Source: a virus
Length of the DNA stretch: 26,516 bases
Virus record (IMG/VR): IMGVR_UViG_3300025767_000108
Span: 1 to 26,516 of that record
Strand: one strand, 5' to 3'
In this document: one piece after another, positions 7,959-14,688 of the stretch
Numbering within the stretch: position 1 is the first letter of the stretch
How the letters are laid out: the number at the start of each line of letters is the position of its first letter
The notes under the pieces: model-generated
Told to the model about the DNA's origin: nothing
Database searches by the model: none
What the model saw: the letters and a program-made list of their open reading frames with translations, nothing else
Made by a program: the position numbers and the translations under genes

Positions 7959-8014
7959 AACACTTAGGAAAATAACTGTTTTTAACAGAACCTTTAAAAC
8001 CTTTAAATAGTGTT

Positions 8015-8359
8015 ATGAACAAAAAAATATGTGAAATTTGCAACGAAAACCATGTAACCGTTAATTACAAGCGTAATGACAAAGTTTATTACCGTAAAAA
8101 GTGCTATAATTGTATTAAAAAAGAAAAAGAAAGTAACACAAAAGTCAAACAACTTTTGAAAAAAAGTGGATATGTAAAAAAATTAAAATGCGATCGGTGT
8201 GGATTTCAATGCAAAACATCAAAACAAACTGAAATATATTATGTTGACGGGAACTCGCATAATGTAAACTTAAACAACTTAAGAACACACTGCTTGAATT
8301 GTAATGCAGAAGTTACATCTAATCCTGCAAAATATAAAAATATAATAGCAGACTTTTAG
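8015..8359 (+). CDS. HNH-like zinc-ribbon protein with degenerate active site
   Basis: The 114-aa product has four CxxC pairs: Cys6/9, Cys30/33, Cys59/62 and Cys93/96, consistent with two zinc sites. The second half follows the HNH plan CxxCGF...VDGN...NNLxTxCxNC found in small phage HNH proteins. The catalytic His normally before VDG is replaced (Tyr75-Tyr76), and the residue after the last CxxC is Asn97, not His. Asn87/88 remains. It may therefore bind DNA or zinc without cutting, or use another residue. It is alone on the plus strand between sheath and neck-type genes, lacks a clear ribosome site, and its 3' end overlaps the convergent basic-protein gene by 4 nt. It looks like a mobile or moron-type insertion; the function is unproven. 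Confidence 0.7.
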   Translation: MNKKICEICNENHVTVNYKRNDKVYYRKKCYNCIKKEKESNTKVKQLLKKSGYVKKLKCDRCGFQCKTSKQTEIYYVDGNSHNVNLNNLRTHCLNCNAEVTSNPAKYKNIIADF

Positions 8360-8691
8360 AGTTTTGGTTTTGCTGGTTTACGTGCTTTGTTTAAAATTTT
8401 AGTTAGCAATGAACTAGGATCAATCCTCTTTGTTCTTTTAGCTCTACGTGCTTGTTTAATTTTTGTTTTAGCACGAGTTTTTTTCATTTGTATACGCTTT
8501 GAAATATCAATTGGTGCAAAGCACTGTGAAATTTTACTTACACGTCTGCCTGCTCTAGGTCCAGATCCGCATACAAACTTTTGTGTTGTTTTAACACCGC
8601 CACCTTTAGTGTTTTTACTTCGAGCAAAGACCATTCCTGCTTCATTAATTTGTTCTTCAACTGATTTATTTGTAAACTCGTTTAATCTCAT
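8356..8691 (-). CDS. Small, very basic protein with capsid-targeting-like N-terminus
   Basis: The 111-aa protein starts MRLNEFTNKSVEEQINEAG. The first residues (M-R-x-x-E-F) and the Ile15-Asn-Glu17/Ala18 junction fit the targeting peptide and (L/I)xE cleavage rule of T4 prohead protease gp21. The predicted mature part holds a CGSGPRAGRRVSKISQC segment and a lysine/arginine-rich C-terminal half (KKTRAKTKIKQARRAKRTKR), suited to nucleic-acid binding. Similar small basic proteins occur in marine T4-like phages without assigned function. The ATG follows the neck-type gene by 4 nt, with an AGG site 8 nt upstream, so it is expressed with it. Inferred role: DNA-associated internal head or structural protein. 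Confidence 0.8.
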   Translation of the reverse strand: MRLNEFTNKSVEEQINEAGMVFARSKNTKGGGVKTTQKFVCGSGPRAGRRVSKISQCFAPIDISKRIQMKKTRAKTKIKQARRAKRTKRIDPSSLLTKILNKARKPAKPKL

Positions 8692-8695
8692 CTTT

Positions 8696-9451
8696 TTAAC
8701 CTATTACAAACCACATCGGAGATCCACCGTCGACATAATTAGATAAATCATTTATTAATTTGTCTATTTCGATATCTGCCTCTGCTTTTAGTGCAGCACC
8801 GTTTAGTACAGTGCCGCCTGCTGGGCCAGCAATAGTAGCAAACTTTTCTCTTGCTTCGCCTAATGATTTTTTAAGCAATGCTTGGGTATACCCTTTAATC
8901 CACGGATATGCTTGCACATCTTGCAATAGTGTAACTTGAGGCTTATGGTTGTGTGCCCATAGTAACACTTGTTCTTCATCGCTACGTGGTCTTCTTACTA
9001 ATGTTAATTTTTTACTAACTGAATTAAAGGTATAATTAATATAGCCGCCAAACATTTTGCTACTTTGTTCCTGAAATTGTGCAAAAAATTCGTAGTTTGC
9101 TAATCCGCCAACACGCCCATTGCTTAACATATACATGTTTAAGAAACCTGCTTCAAATGGCTCAAATTGTGTAGCATTATCTGTACTGGCACTGCCGATG
9201 CTTCTTCTAAAGACTTGTTGAACTGTCTGTACTTCTGAAGGAAGAATATATTCTTGTTGATCTTTTATTAAATCTAAGAATAGGTAACTTTCTTCAACAC
9301 TGTTACTACTTCGTTGTCTAAAAATTTCAATTGATTGTTTTAGTGCATACTCGTAGTGATTAGGGTCGAGTTCAACGTCAACCATATCACCACCGAGGTT
9401 GTAGTATATACTTTTAAATAGTTCGTTTTTTAAATCATCAAGTTGTGCCAT
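8696..9451 (-). CDS. gp13: Neck/structural protein, gp13-position
   Basis: The 251-aa product begins MAQLDDLKNELFKSIYYNLG and continues with VDVELDPNHYEYALKQSIEI and QRSSNSVEESYLFLDL. It then has a strand pair (EYILPSEVQTVQQVFRR), a middle with LTLVRRPRSDEEQVLLWAH, and the end SPMWFVIG. This is the pattern of a conserved virion protein of marine T4-like phages, probably the gp13 neck component that sits under the portal. The frame is open 8 codons further to a TTG at 9475. The ATG at 9451 is preferred because it matches the usual N-terminus, although no ribosome site precedes either. A CATAAATA element ends 5 nt before the ATG. Neighbours on both sides are virion or assembly genes. The exact gp number is uncertain. 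Confidence 0.72.
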   Translation of the reverse strand: MAQLDDLKNELFKSIYYNLGGDMVDVELDPNHYEYALKQSIEIFRQRSSNSVEESYLFLDLIKDQQEYILPSEVQTVQQVFRRSIGSASTDNATQFEPFEAGFLNMYMLSNGRVGGLANYEFFAQFQEQSSKMFGGYINYTFNSVSKKLTLVRRPRSDEEQVLLWAHNHKPQVTLLQDVQAYPWIKGYTQALLKKSLGEAREKFATIAGPAGGTVLNGAALKAEADIEIDKLINDLSNYVDGGSPMWFVIG

Positions 9452-9478
9452 ACTATTATTTATGGCAATTGACAAATA

Positions 9479-10669
9479 TTAAAATGCTTTTAGGATCACA
9501 GTATCACTATTAAATCTACCATTTAATTTAATTCCTACAGCGTTAATAGTATCTAAGTAAGTTCTAAGTTTAACTTTTCCAAGTTTTTTAAACTCTTTGA
9601 GCTGTTCTTCGGGCTTTCTGAGATTTTTTTGTACACTGTTCTTTTCATCAAAGAACAATAATGTAGTGCCTTTGACTTGAATTTGCTGTCCATCTTCAGC
9701 TACATATTTTCCAAGTTTTCTTGTTTTTACATTAAACACCCAAATTTCCTGAGCGCCAACTATTTCAACAGGATTGATGCTTACAATTTGATACTTGTCA
9801 TCCTTGTCTTTGTATTTGAGTTTTGCAATTTGTTTTTCTTTACTAACTGGTGCTTTTTTGCGTGGCTTGCGTGTTGCTTTACTAGATTCAATAATCATAT
9901 CGCAGGCGCTCATTAGGTTTTCGATACCTTGCATAAATTTCTTAGCATGAGTTTTACTAATGTGATCGTAGCCTTCTTTTAGTTGCACTGCAAGATCTTG
10001 ATCGTGCTCATCTTTAATTTTTTTGATTTCGCTAGATGTTGGAAGTTTTTGTATTAGTTGTGCTTCTTCAAACTCTCCTTGATAGTACTTTTTAACCTTC
10101 CTAGCATGAGCTTGTGTTATATTATGTTTAGCAAAGTGTCCGGCAAAGTCAAAACTTTTAGGATCAAAGTTTTCTTTAAGTGATATACTTTCGTCTAGCC
10201 ATTCTTCAATATCCTCACAGGCAGACTGTGCTTGTTCTGCTATACGCTCTTGTATACTTGGAACGTACACATTCTTTTTATCTTTTTCTTCAGCTTTCTT
10301 TTCTTCAACAATTGCAGCACCTTTTTCTGCTAAAGATTCAATCCAACTGTCAATTTTACCGTCGTATTCTTTAGGAATCAAATTCGGGCTAACGTCTAAT
10401 AATTCAGCAAGTACTGCATAATGGCTTTGTTGCAAATGCCAGTCTGGAAGTTTGTTAATAGACTTTACTATGTCTTTGCTGTATTTGCTAGCAATGTATG
10501 ATTTAATCTTAACTACCCAATCTTTGCTTTCAATTTCGTAATGTACGAAATGTTTTGCTTTAAACCAAGTATCAGTAGGCATTAGTCCATAAAGACTAAC
10601 TCTCCGTGGACCGCGTACTGTTTTTTTCTTGGGTTTTGCTGCTGCCTTACTTGCTTTTGCTTTTGCCAT
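9479..10669 (-). CDS. 396-aa conserved marine T4-like phage protein
   Basis: The N-terminus is Ala/Lys-rich (residues 1-22, ending KKKTVRGPRR). It is followed by a helical, charged region (to about residue 230) and a basic linker (ATRKPRKKAPVSKEKQ). The C-terminal domain of about 130 residues is more strand-rich, with VSINPVEIVGAQEIWVFNV, VKGTTLLFFDE and the end DTVILKAF. That C-terminal domain is the part I recognise from uncharacterised or structural proteins of cyanophage-type T4-like genomes. It has an AGAGG ribosome site 9 nt before the ATG and follows the 57-aa gene by 13 nt, so both lie behind the sigma70-type promoter at 10889-10917. The basic stretches suggest contact with DNA or RNA. 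Function unknown. Confidence 0.85.
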   Translation of the reverse strand: MAKAKASKAAAKPKKKTVRGPRRVSLYGLMPTDTWFKAKHFVHYEIESKDWVVKIKSYIASKYSKDIVKSINKLPDWHLQQSHYAVLAELLDVSPNLIPKEYDGKIDSWIESLAEKGAAIVEEKKAEEKDKKNVYVPSIQERIAEQAQSACEDIEEWLDESISLKENFDPKSFDFAGHFAKHNITQAHARKVKKYYQGEFEEAQLIQKLPTSSEIKKIKDEHDQDLAVQLKEGYDHISKTHAKKFMQGIENLMSACDMIIESSKATRKPRKKAPVSKEKQIAKLKYKDKDDKYQIVSINPVEIVGAQEIWVFNVKTRKLGKYVAEDGQQIQVKGTTLLFFDEKNSVQKNLRKPEEQLKEFKKLGKVKLRTYLDTINAVGIKLNGRFNSDTVILKAF

Positions 10670-10682
10670 GTAATATTACCTC

Positions 10683-10856
10683 TTATCGATACTTATTAAC
10701 AATTAATTGCCAAACAGTATCATTGTCAGAAATTTTAATTTCTTTGTCATCTACATCAAACATTTCGCAAAACAATTCGCCAATATTCAACGGTCCTTGA
10801 TAAATGTCAGCTTCAGATATAAAATCTAACCATTCGTTTTGTTTTATTTTTTCCAT
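10683..10856 (-). CDS. 57-aa acidic small protein
   Basis: This short ORF (ATG at 10856-10854, TAA at 10685-10683) encodes MEKIKQNEWLDFISEADIYQ and 37 further, mostly acidic and hydrophobic residues ending QLIVNKYR. An AGG-containing ribosome site lies 10 nt upstream, and a sigma70-type promoter begins 33 nt upstream. It is the first gene of the leftward unit. Residues 12-16 (FISEA) resemble the cut site of T4 targeting peptides (IxE before Ala), but the rest of the N-terminus does not fit well. No domain is recognised. Good signals at both ends make it a likely real gene. Confidence 0.7.
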   Translation of the reverse strand: MEKIKQNEWLDFISEADIYQGPLNIGELFCEMFDVDDKEIKISDNDTVWQLIVNKYR

Positions 10857-10888
10857 ATCGATAGTTACCTAATTTTGAACACATTTAA

Positions 10889-10917
10889 ATTGTAACAGTA
10901 AAACGCAACACTGTCAA
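10889..10917 (-). promoter_or_regulatory. Sigma70-type promoter, leftward
   Basis: The minus strand reads TTGACA (10917-10912), a 17-nt spacer, and TACAAT (10894-10889). The -35 box is perfect, the spacing is optimal and the -10 box has one mismatch to TATAAT. Transcription would start about 25 nt before the ATG of the 57-aa gene. This is the only clear host-type promoter seen in the window, and it points to early or host-polymerase expression of the 57-aa and 396-aa genes. Confidence 0.8.
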
Positions 10918-10929
10918 CCAATAAAGATG

Positions 10930-10937
10930 TATAAATA
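10930..10937 (+). promoter_or_regulatory. T4 late promoter (TATAAATA), rightward
   Basis: A perfect TATAAATA lies 24 nt before the ATG of the gp14-like gene, with GAAGAAGGA as ribosome site in between. It heads the plus-strand operon gp14-gp15-Nudix and lies 12 nt from the -35 box of the divergent sigma70-type promoter. Confidence 0.8.
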
Positions 10938-10961
10938 CATAGTAGAAGAAGGATTTTGCAT

Positions 10962-12128
10962 ATGCCAAGACTAAGTTTGTGGAAAGAACACAAAGGCAAC
11001 GACTATAAATTTTTCAACAATCGTGCTAGAGAACAATTCACCATTGGTGGAACTTGTATCAACATTCACAAATACTTAGGATCCGATAATACCGGAGAAG
11101 AATCTGCGGCTGCTCCTCATTACGAAACGCAGAGTGAGCAAAATATTCAAGACTTGCTATTCTTAGAAAACAGAGATAGAAAGTACGATCAAGATATTTT
11201 CGAACTTAGGGGTCATTATAATGTAAATGATACAGACTTTGATTTAAGTCAGTTTGGATTATTTTTACAAAATGATACATTGTTTATTACTTTTCATTTA
11301 ACAGATATGATCGAACGTCTAGGAAGGAAACTTATGAGCGGAGATGTAGTAGAATTGCCGCATTTACGTGATGACTTTCCTCTCGACGAGGATATACCTG
11401 TTGGATTAAAAAAATATTATGTAGTACAAGATGCAAGTCGTGCTGCCGAAGGTTATAGCCCTACATGGTGGCCACATCTTTGGAGGATAAAAGCAACTCC
11501 ATTGGTCGACAGTCGAGAATATAACGATATTATTAAAAACATATCCGACGAAGAGACTAACAATCCAATCGGAGAACTACTACAAACTTACAACAAGTAT
11601 ATTAATATTAACGATGCTATCGTCGAAGAAGCAATTGAAGAAGTCCCTGCTAGTGGATATGATGTTAGTGAATATTATACTACGCCTACTAACAAAGACC
11701 GTACAGTTAACTTCTATGATGTTCCAACTGCTGACGATAGTGTAGTTACAACTGACAGTGGAAAATACACTGCTGATTTAGATTTTTTAACTCCCGAACA
11801 TCGTGCACAATCGGGGCATTTAATAGGAGATTCATCATCTCCTCCAAATTCTATGCCTATTAAGTCTGGTACTAGTTTTCCAAGCGATCCACTCGAAGGC
11901 GACTATGCTCTTAGACTAGACTTTACTCCTAACCGTTTATTTAGATATAGCGGAACAAAATGGGTTAAAGTTGAAGATAATCTCAGAGCAAGTTATAGAA
12001 ACGATAGCAACGAAACACTATTAGGATCGTTTAGAAATAACAATAGCGAGTTTAACACCAACGACGGGCAAACTTTTATAAGCAGACAGCGTTTAAGTGA
12101 TGCAATTAAACCGAAAGCGGACAACTAA
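10962..12128 (+). CDS. gp14: Neck protein gp14-like
   Basis: The 388-aa product probably forms part of the neck closing the filled head. After an N-terminal segment (MPRLSLWKEHKGNDYKFFNN), the region at about residues 55-145 follows the T4 gp14 plan: TQSEQNIQDLLFLENR, then LSQFGLFLQNDTLFITFHL, then SGDVVELPHLRDD. A WWPHLWRIKATPLVDSREY stretch follows. The C-terminal 90 residues (GDYALRLDFTPNRLFRYSGT and KWVKVEDN) form an extension beyond T4 gp14 (256 aa). The ATG at 10962 is chosen over the TTG at 10956 because AAGGA lies 8 nt upstream. The stop overlaps the gp15 start (TAATG), so translation is coupled. Confidence 0.8.
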   Translation: MPRLSLWKEHKGNDYKFFNNRAREQFTIGGTCINIHKYLGSDNTGEESAAAPHYETQSEQNIQDLLFLENRDRKYDQDIFELRGHYNVNDTDFDLSQFGLFLQNDTLFITFHLTDMIERLGRKLMSGDVVELPHLRDDFPLDEDIPVGLKKYYVVQDASRAAEGYSPTWWPHLWRIKATPLVDSREYNDIIKNISDEETNNPIGELLQTYNKYININDAIVEEAIEEVPASGYDVSEYYTTPTNKDRTVNFYDVPTADDSVVTTDSGKYTADLDFLTPEHRAQSGHLIGDSSSPPNSMPIKSGTSFPSDPLEGDYALRLDFTPNRLFRYSGTKWVKVEDNLRASYRNDSNETLLGSFRNNNSEFNTNDGQTFISRQRLSDAIKPKADN

Positions 12129-13510
12129 TGGCACAATTTTACTACGATAAACAGATTAGAAGATTTATAACACAAATTGTTACTGTGTTTAGTTATTTTG
12201 AAGTTGAATTCGGCGAAGATAATAGCAACAACCCAATATATCGTCGTGTTCCTGTAACATATGCAACCGGAGATAAAATGGTTGCTAGTATACTAAGAAA
12301 TAATAGCGAAAACACTATATTAAATATTCCGGCAATGAGTGTGTATCTAACTGGATTAGATTATAAACAAGATAGAATGCAAGATCCAAGTTTTGTTGAT
12401 AAGTTAAATCTTAGACATAAGAAATACAACAAAGATACTGGCGAATACTATAATGCTCCTGGCAATGCATTTACTGTTGAGAGATACATGCCAGTTCCAT
12501 ACGATTTAAAATTTAATGTAGATATTTGGACTAGTAGCACAGAACAAAAACTACAACTACTAGAACAGATTTTAGTTTTGTTTAATCCTGATTTTGAAAT
12601 TCAAAGCACAGATAATTACATTGACTGGAGTAGTTTAAGTTACATGAAATTAGAAAACGTAAACTATAGTAGCCGCAGTGTTCCGGCAGGAAATCCTGAG
12701 GATGTGCTTGATATTGCAACACTAAGTTTTAGTTGTCCAATTTGGATTAATCCTCCTAGTAAACTTAAAAAACTAGGAGTTATTCATAGTATCATAACAA
12801 GTTTATATAATAGCTCAACAGGGGAAGTTAATACAGATATAATCGATTCTGGGAATCTAATGTCTAATAGAATCTATACTACGCCAACAGGACATAACTT
12901 GTTAATATTAAACGGACAAGCAAGCATATATCAAAGCGGAGGTATTACTAATCCTAGCAACGAAACAACACTAGAAGAAACTATAAAAAATACACAATGG
13001 ATGCCGTACGTTTCAACATTCGGTGAATTAAAAAATGGTATCACACAACTTAAATTAAGAAAAGATAATCCCGACACTATTAGCGAAATTGTTGGCACTG
13101 TTAGTTTCCATGCTAGCGACCCTACAATATTAACGTTTGAAGTTGATGAGGATACTGTACCATCAAACAGCCTAAGACCGGTTGATGCAATTATCGATCC
13201 TACTAGAAGTGGTCCGGGCACTGGAGGATTGCCTGTTGCATTAACTGGACACCGATATTTGCTACTCGAAGATATTCCAGATAATGCAAGTGCTTGGGCA
13301 ACTGGAAATAAATATCTTGTTGCTAAAGAGTACGATATTGTGGAATACAATGGCAACGAATGGGTTGTTGCATGGGAAGCAAATGATAGTGAAGTATTTG
13401 AATATGTTACCAACTTAAAAACAGGTATACAATATAAATGGAATAAAATGAACTGGGTTAAAAGCTGGGAAGGTGAATATCCTGCAGGCACTTGGAGCTT
13501 AGTATTTTAA
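12128..13510 (+). CDS. gp15: Tail sheath stabiliser / tail completion protein gp15, C-terminally extended
   Basis: gp15 caps the sheath and tube and joins the tail to the neck. The first 225 residues fit the T4 gp15 family closely: MAQFYYDKQIRRFITQIVTV, YRRVPVTYATGDKM, RYMPVPYDLKFNVDIWTSS, QLLEQILVLFNPDFEI and SFSCPIWINPPSK. T4 gp15 has 272 residues; this one has 460. The extra 235 residues contain a region with GHRYLLLEDIPDN, then YNGNEWVVAWEA and YKWNKMNWVKSWEGEYPAGT, a tryptophan-rich strand-like module. The gene follows gp14 with a 1-nt overlap, the same order as in T4, but on the strand opposite to gp18-gp19. Confidence 0.9.
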   Translation: MAQFYYDKQIRRFITQIVTVFSYFEVEFGEDNSNNPIYRRVPVTYATGDKMVASILRNNSENTILNIPAMSVYLTGLDYKQDRMQDPSFVDKLNLRHKKYNKDTGEYYNAPGNAFTVERYMPVPYDLKFNVDIWTSSTEQKLQLLEQILVLFNPDFEIQSTDNYIDWSSLSYMKLENVNYSSRSVPAGNPEDVLDIATLSFSCPIWINPPSKLKKLGVIHSIITSLYNSSTGEVNTDIIDSGNLMSNRIYTTPTGHNLLILNGQASIYQSGGITNPSNETTLEETIKNTQWMPYVSTFGELKNGITQLKLRKDNPDTISEIVGTVSFHASDPTILTFEVDEDTVPSNSLRPVDAIIDPTRSGPGTGGLPVALTGHRYLLLEDIPDNASAWATGNKYLVAKEYDIVEYNGNEWVVAWEANDSEVFEYVTNLKTGIQYKWNKMNWVKSWEGEYPAGTWSLVF

Positions 13511-13517
13511 TTAAAAT

Positions 13518-14015
13518 ATGACTAAAACAAATATTAAAAAATATGTAAAAGCAAGCGGCGTTCTTTTTCTTTCAATAAAAACAAAAAGATTTTTATTTTT
13601 AATGAGAAGCGACGATAGTTATACTAACACCTGGGCAACAGTAGGTGGTAGATCGGAACACAACGAAAGCATTGTACAAAGTTTAAGTAGAGAAATTCAA
13701 GAGGAAATTGGATTTCTTCCGATTGTAAGAAAAACAATACCAATTGATTTATATGTTAGTCCTGACAGAATGTTTGAATTTCATACATTTATTTGTCTAG
13801 TAGACAACGAATTTATTCCAATCCTAAACGAAGAACACAGTGGATATGCTTGGAGCAATATTAACAATTATCCTAAACCTTTGCATCCTGCACTGTTTAG
13901 TAGTTTCAAAAATCAAGAACTGATAACAAAAATAGAAAATGTAATTAAATTACTAGAGGTCAGCAGTAGTAATGAACTCTCTGAGGTTAATAGGTTTGTA
14001 GTTAGGCAAAGTTAA
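13518..14015 (+). CDS. Nudix hydrolase
   Basis: A full Nudix box is visible at residues 44-66: Gly44, Glu50, Arg58-Glu59, Glu62-Glu63, Gly65 (GX5EX7REUXEEXGU, all positions matched). Such enzymes cleave a nucleoside diphosphate linked to another group, using divalent metal bound by the box glutamates. The preceding strands (SGVLFLSIKTKRFLFLMRS, then TWATVGG) complete the expected fold. Context resembles GDP-mannose or nucleotide-sugar Nudix proteins (SREIQEEIGF, FEFHTFICLVDN), but the substrate cannot be read from sequence. It starts 7 nt after gp15 without a clear ribosome site, so it is expressed with the late neck operon. Its last 20 codons overlap the convergent DUF115-like gene. Confidence 0.93.
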   Translation: MTKTNIKKYVKASGVLFLSIKTKRFLFLMRSDDSYTNTWATVGGRSEHNESIVQSLSREIQEEIGFLPIVRKTIPIDLYVSPDRMFEFHTFICLVDNEFIPILNEEHSGYAWSNINNYPKPLHPALFSSFKNQELITKIENVIKLLEVSSSNELSEVNRFVVRQS

Positions 14016-14687
14016 TAGTTTTCTATAGTTATCTTCTACTATAGGCGTTACTCTATAAAATGTAACTTCTGGATACGATTCAATGACATTGAATAAATTT
14101 TTAAGCCACTTACCATCAAAACATTCCTCGCCTGTTTTTGGATAATGTTCTGTATTAAGATAGATACTATTAATTCCATGTGGATCCGGCTGACCGTCAT
14201 ACCCAAACAAAAATACTTTTTTAGCGCCATGAAATGCTGCAAGATATGCTGCACTAGATCCTGCATCCATTCTATTATTTCCTGGCATTAGATTCATATC
14301 GGGATACTTTCTAGCAATTTCTTGGTATGCATAAGTTATATCATGCAAGTCCTTGGGCATTTGTGCAGTTAAAAGGTGGTGTGTAGTAATCAAAAAGTCA
14401 GGTTGCCATTCTCTCCAAATGCCATTGCAGCCATAGATTACATTGTAGTATCTAAGAATTTTAAGACTGTTGGTGTTTTTAATCTTATTAAGACTGTAAT
14501 CTGCTCTACTATTGCCATTTCCTAAACAAATTGCATTTCCGCTTGGATTTGTAAAAGTAATCTTTGGTCTAATAAATCTTCTATCTGCTTTACCGCCTCC
14601 TAACGAAACGTTAATCCATTCACCTTGGTAGTCCTTGCTATACAAAGCCTGGATAGTACTTTTACGATCAAACGATATACTTTTCAT
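13953..14687 (-). CDS. DUF115/MptE-like Rossmann-fold protein, possible glycan-related enzyme
   Basis: The 244-aa product has an ICLGNGNSR loop (residues 53-61), YGCNGIWREWQPDFLITT (85-102), and AGSSAAYLAAFHGAKKVFLF followed by GYDG (142-165). A NSIYLNTEHY segment follows, then a final FYRV strand. This pattern recalls the DUF115/Maf-type and related sialyltransferase-like proteins, which bind nucleotide-linked sugars, and occurs in uncharacterised marine phage proteins. No signal peptide or membrane segment is seen. The start overlaps the end of the short-fibre gene (TAAAATG), so it is expressed with the fibres. A role in modifying a sugar on a virion or host surface is inference. The last 63 nt overlap the Nudix gene on the other strand. 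Confidence 0.78.
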   Translation of the reverse strand: MKSISFDRKSTIQALYSKDYQGEWINVSLGGGKADRRFIRPKITFTNPSGNAICLGNGNSRADYSLNKIKNTNSLKILRYYNVIYGCNGIWREWQPDFLITTHHLLTAQMPKDLHDITYAYQEIARKYPDMNLMPGNNRMDAGSSAAYLAAFHGAKKVFLFGYDGQPDPHGINSIYLNTEHYPKTGEECFDGKWLKNLFNVIESYPEVTFYRVTPIVEDNYRKLLTLPNYKPINLREFITTADL

Positions 14688-14688
14688 T

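Noticed and set aside
8002-8009. TTTAAATA as a late promoter of the HNH-like gene.
   Set aside because: It is 5 nt from the ATG and lacks a ribosome site after it; AT-rich DNA gives such matches by chance.
9457-9464. CATAAATA as a late promoter for the gp13-position gene.
   Set aside because: It ends 5 nt before the ATG at 9451, leaving no room for a ribosome site, and its first two bases match no other element here. Only a leaderless transcript would make it work.
10956-10961. TTG at 10956 as start of the gp14-like gene.
   Set aside because: The ATG at 10962 has the AAGGA site at a normal distance; the TTG would be only 2 nt from it.
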